Made by a program: the position numbers and the translations under genes | NCBI GenBank assembly: GCA_900471605.1 | Contig: UCEY01000019.1 | Coordinates: 61,111 to 125,110, forward strand | DNA: 64,000 bases | Direction: 5' to 3' | Source of the DNA: Hyphomicrobiales bacterium | GTDB taxonomy: Bacteria; Pseudomonadota; Alphaproteobacteria; Rhizobiales; Rhizobiaceae | Notes under the pieces: model-generated | Database searches by the model: none | Told to the model about the DNA's origin: nothing | What the model saw: only the letters and a program-made list of their open reading frames with translations | In this document: piece after piece, positions 59,798 to 64,000 of the stretch | Position numbering within the stretch: the first letter of the stretch is position 1 | Layout of the letters: each line of letters begins with the position of its first letter

Positions 59798-60137
59798 CTC
59801 CCAAATATTCCCTATTATTACCTCTATTCCATAACATTTGGAGCAATGAGGAGTCAGCGGACAGGTAGTTCGAGAATTGCATAGGGAGCGTCGGCATGGA
59901 CGTCTCCGCTGGCGGTTGTTTTGCGGAGTAGGCCACTGCCTTGGGCCCATATGGATCGCCGACGAACGCCCCCTAATCGTTGGCACCAAAGTCGAGCGGG
60001 CGACCGACATGGGCGGCGCGAAGCCGGATTCGGTGATCTCAGCTTCTTCTCCGCATTGAGCTACTTCGAAAGTCAGCGATGCGCGTCTCGAAGGGATTCG
60101 GACCACGAACCCGATATTTCGATATGGCTGCCCGGCG
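59798..60137. other. Intergenic stretch; AT-rich promoter region, no gene
   Basis: The first 40 bp are AT-rich (TATTATTACCTC, TAACATTTG) and probably form the promoter of the minus-strand HTH gene. The rest has short frames on both strands but nothing that looks like a real gene. Confidence 0.4.
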
Positions 60138-60518
60138 CTACCGCTGGACAGGCGGGACCGCGCAGGCCTCACCGCCACCGAACAACCTGGAGCGCGTCAA
60201 GAAACGTTTCTCGCGACCATTGTCGAGCGAGAACATGCCGCCTCGACCGGGTACGACGTCGATGATCAGCTGCGTGTGCTTCCAGGCTTCGAACTGATTG
60301 CCGCTGATGTAGACCGGTACGCCACCGATCTCGCCGAGCTTCACGTCATAGTCGCCGATCATGAAATCGTCTACCGGATAACACATCGGCGAAGAACCGT
60401 CGCAGCACCCGCCGGACTGGTGGAACAGGATGTCCGGATGATCCTGCTGAATTTCCTTTATGAGCTCGAGCGCCTGATCGGTCGCAAGGACCCGCGGTTC
60501 GCCATTTACGTCATCCAT
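60138..60518 (-). CDS. DUF779 family protein
   Basis: A 126-residue protein of the DUF779 family, which is regularly encoded next to acetaldehyde dehydrogenases. The Cys-rich patch HQSGGCCDGSSPMCYP near residues 33-48 may hold a metal. It lies 74 bp downstream of the aldehyde dehydrogenase on the same strand. Its biochemical role is not established. Confidence 0.88.
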   Translation of the reverse strand: MDDVNGEPRVLATDQALELIKEIQQDHPDILFHQSGGCCDGSSPMCYPVDDFMIGDYDVKLGEIGGVPVYISGNQFEAWKHTQLIIDVVPGRGGMFSLDNGREKRFLTRSRLFGGGEACAVPPVQR

Positions 60519-60592
60519 CCTCTTCCCCCTTCGGGATGGCGGAAGGCTCCCGGTCGCGGCCGGGAGCCTTGTCGCGGTTCGTGAAGAGGAGC

Positions 60593-62101
<1,509 letters not shown>

Positions 62102-62202
62102 GTCATCCTCCCTGGGATTGGCAGGTTCAGGTGCGAACCCGATGGGAGAAATCTGCGCGTGTTCGGCGCCCGGCGACAGGCCCGCGCAGCCATACCGCAG
62201 TG

Positions 62203-62230
62203 CACAGTGTCGCAACTCTGCGACACTGTG
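62203..62230. promoter_or_regulatory. Perfect 12-bp inverted repeat upstream of the aldehyde dehydrogenase
   Basis: CACAGTGTCGCA (62203-62214) and TGCGACACTGTG (62219-62230) with a 4-nt spacer. It lies between the regulator stop and the aldehyde dehydrogenase start. The TGTCGCA/TGCGACA core is the kind of site bound by AcoR-type Fis-family activators. It could alternatively be the terminator of the regulator, but no T-run follows. Confidence 0.6.
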
Positions 62231-62233
62231 AGA

Positions 62234-62888
62234 TCACGAGTGCAGACCGAACTTCTTCATCTTGCGATGAAGCGTAGCTCGGCTCATCCCGAGCGCGAGT
62301 GCGGCCTGGGAAACATTGCCACCCGACCGCGACAGGGCTCTTAAAAGAGCGGCCCGTTCGGCCTCAAGCAGGTCTTCAGCGCCGGATTGGCTTTCCTGCA
62401 GCGCGTCCGCAGCGGGAATACCGGAAGCGATGCGCTGGTCGTCGAGCTTCAGCGCCAGCCGCGCGGCTCTTGTTGCACCGAGCACGATATCGTTGCGGTC
62501 GACAGCGAGCAATGCCGCCGATGCTCGCCTCGGTCCAGACAGAACCTGTCCATAGGCCAAGCCTGTGAAAATCCCGGTCGTCGCCGGCCGTGCCGCGGCG
62601 CTCGAGCGCGATACCTTCCCTATTGGTCAAAAGCAGGCAGCAGCCTGCCCTGCCAACCGCCAGGAACAGCCGATCGATCTCGTCGGCGGCCTCCGCCACC
62701 AGCCTTTCCGATTGCTCGCGGGCCCTGCGGAACTCTTGTTCAGTGAGGCGCACAGGCAGGCGTTTGTCCTCCGGCACAAGGCGATGCATGGTCATGCACC
62801 GCCGCCAGGAAGCGACGACAGGTGAACTAGCGGCGGCGGATTGAGCCGAAGCATAAACCTGATCCGCATGCACTGTCTGCTGCTGCAT
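62234..62888 (-). pseudogene. AcoR-like Fis-family regulator with internal deletion
   Basis: The N-terminal part from ATG 62888 (ASSPVVASWRRC, later CCLLLTNREGIALE and GSVWTEASIG) matches the start and GAF region of acetoin-type regulators. The C-terminal 80 residues (AALLAVDRNDIVLGATRAA to the Fis helix LGMSRATLHRKMKKFGL) lie in a different frame. The junction is near 62520, and the segment between GAF and Fis regions, normally over 100 residues or including an AAA+ domain, is missing. The gene is therefore probably dead, and the aldehyde dehydrogenase would lack this activator. Confidence 0.65.
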
Positions 62889-62929
62889 CGGACTCCTCCA
62901 CCCAAATGCTACATCAACTGTCGCTAAAA

Positions 62930-63245
62930 AAGCGGCATATTGCAATTGGCTTTATCGATGGGATATCGTCGTTTGCTATCGACGCATAGAAGATGGCGGT
63001 CTTCGGGTTCGCAAGCTGCACCAACAACGCCCGCACAAGCCCCGCCGGAATGAACCCGCCTGCGCCGTCTCGTCATTGGAAATCTCCAGAGGCTCATTCG
63101 CGCCGCGCCAGATCTTGACGCCGATCCAGAACAGGTACGCACCGCCGCCGATGCGAAGCGCGATATCGAGCCACGCGAGCTGGACGAGCAGCGCAGTCAG
63201 TCCGGCCGCCGCCACGGCCGCAAAAATGAACCCGCATGGCACTGA
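62930..63245 (-). pseudogene. LysE-family exporter fragment
   Basis: One minus-strand frame reads SVPCGFIFAAVAAAGL, ALRIGGGAYLFWIGVKIWRG and then shifts to GGFIPAGLVRALLVQL and ANPKTAIFYASIAND. These are the central and later helices of LysE/RhtB exporters, with the family's NPK motif. The first helix and the last part are missing, and a frameshift lies near 63060, so the gene is inactive. Confidence 0.65.
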
Positions 63246-63249
63246 CATG

Positions 63250-63637
63250 CTCGGGAATGCCGCCGATCTCGGCCATTCTCGCATCAAGCTTGCCGAGCAT
63301 CTCTTCGAATATGGTTGAGGCCGGATACGCTCAGCTTTCCTCCGGAATTGCATCCAAAACCGGCACAAAGCTGAAACTCAGGGGTGACGACCCGCTCTAC
63401 CTGCCGCTGTCGAAAAGCATTTCGAGATGAAACGCATGCGAGCCGCCGCGTGGCGTCGGAACAAGACTCCCCTGCTCGCGCAACTCCTTTCGTTGCAGCC
63501 GGTCGTGGGTCGCAGGTTCGATGCAGAGCACGTTTATACCTTCGTGAGCATTGCGGCAGGAGCGTCCTTACGCCCTGCTCGGCGGAGCGGATCCTCTCTG
63601 TCGTGCGACCATCGCAGAATAGTCCGGCAGGCGCCGC
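63250..63637. other. Intergenic stretch without a supported gene
   Basis: No recognisable gene. Short frames (for example plus 63427-63672) lack start signals and domains. It probably contains eroded sequence between the LysE fragment and the esterase. Confidence 0.4.
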
Positions 63638-64000
63638 CTAATTCCGACATTCGAAATTCGCAGCGTCGTTGATGTCTCCGGCGCCTTTGTAATGTGCATG
63701 GGCCGGATAGGGGCAAAGCGGCCTTGTCCGGTTCGGGAGGGCTTTGCCCGAGGCTTCGACGCTTTGCGGCTGGCGGCCGTTTTCCACCCAGTCCACAAGC
63801 TCGGTCAGCATGTCGAACTGGTCGAGGGCGGCCGGGCCGCCGCGGCAATGCCCCATGCCGGGCACGAGATAGAGCTTTGCCCAGTCTTTTGTCTGCAAGC
63901 TGGTCTTCGAGGCCCTGCTCATGCGGTTGAAGAAATCGACCGTATCGTTGGACGAGAACCACGGATCGCTCACGCCGTGGAAGAAGATAATCTTGCTGCC
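63638..64000 (-). CDS. Tannase/feruloyl esterase family protein, C-terminal part
   Basis: The window ends inside this gene. The 120 visible residues read GSKIIFFHGVSDPWFSS and then LVPGMGHCRGGPAALDQFD, LVDWVENG and RPLCPYPAHAHY, ending ANFECRN. The Asp of SDPW and the His of GMGHC belong to the catalytic triad of tannase/feruloyl esterases, and the Cys residues to conserved disulfides. Such exported enzymes free gallate or ferulate from plant polyphenols. The Ser motif and signal peptide lie beyond the window. Confidence 0.88.
   Translation of the reverse strand, partial: GSKIIFFHGVSDPWFSSNDTVDFFNRMSRASKTSLQTKDWAKLYLVPGMGHCRGGPAALDQFDMLTELVDWVENGRQPQSVEASGKALPNRTRPLCPYPAHAHYKGAGDINDAANFECRN

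Overview
The window looks like part of a secondary replicon or accessory chromosomal region of a Rhizobiales alphaproteobacterium (Rhizobium/Agrobacterium/Ensifer type). The evidence is the moderately high G+C content, the density of ABC importers paired with oxidoreductases, an AztD-type zinc protein behind a Zur-like operator, a cobalamin riboswitch and opine/hydroxyproline-type dehydrogenase subunits. No rRNA, tRNA, replication gene, CRISPR array or intact transposon was seen. The taxonomic call is inference.

Layout. (1) 1-1891: end of a gentisate pathway (GST-type isomerase tail, gentisate 1,2-dioxygenase, DinB-fold maleylpyruvate isomerase). (2) 2.4-8.3 kb: metal supply. aztD lies behind a Zur-like box. 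A cobalamin riboswitch is followed by a CbiX-like/[2Fe-2S] protein and a family-5 ABC importer (binding protein and two permeases) that has no ATPase genes and ends at a rearrangement scar. (3) 8.6-28.5 kb: a catabolic locus of unknown substrate: PfkB kinase, two IclR regulators, a cytoplasmic FG-GAP propeller protein, two shikimate-dehydrogenase-like enzymes, SMP-30 lactonase, Gfo/Idh/MocA protein, sugar ABC importer, aldo/keto reductase, two TIM-barrel isomerases, DapA-like aldolase, FAH-type hydratase and SDR. Seven sites of the form TGGAA-N5-TTCCA lie in front of its transcription units and suggest one IclR-type regulon. (4) 28.6-42.2 kb: truncated esterase, two GNAT acetyltransferases bracketing an amine/amino-acid/hydroxyacid operon (deacylase, hydroxyacid-dehydrogenase homologue with altered catalytic residues, cupin, two aldehyde dehydrogenases, tartrate-dehydrogenase-like enzyme), a PuuB-like oxidase, class III aminotransferase and two dehalogenase-like HAD proteins. 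(5) 42.3-57.6 kb: a dipeptide-type ABC importer with fused ATPase, an Lrp regulator, DAO-type oxidases, a LysR regulator, and an operon of hydantoinase A/B with two subunits of an HcnABC-type dehydrogenase. A DAO-type oxidase is divergent from that operon across two copies of an 18-bp palindromic operator.

(6) 57.6-64 kb: a decayed stretch with a frameshifted HEAT-repeat gene, a frameshifted excisionase-like HTH gene, an AcoR-like regulator with an internal deletion, a LysE fragment and the 3' end of a tannase/feruloyl esterase. Within it an apparently intact DUF779 plus aldehyde dehydrogenase pair survives.

How it works together: the region imports plant- or soil-derived small molecules (aromatics, an unknown sugar or cyclitol, amines, peptides or opines), oxidises them, and secures zinc and probably cobalt. 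The least familiar part is the 8.6-28.5 kb locus. Its two shikimate-dehydrogenase-like enzymes keep the catalytic Lys/Asp pair but have lost a substrate-carboxylate-binding serine, which points to a non-shikimate substrate.
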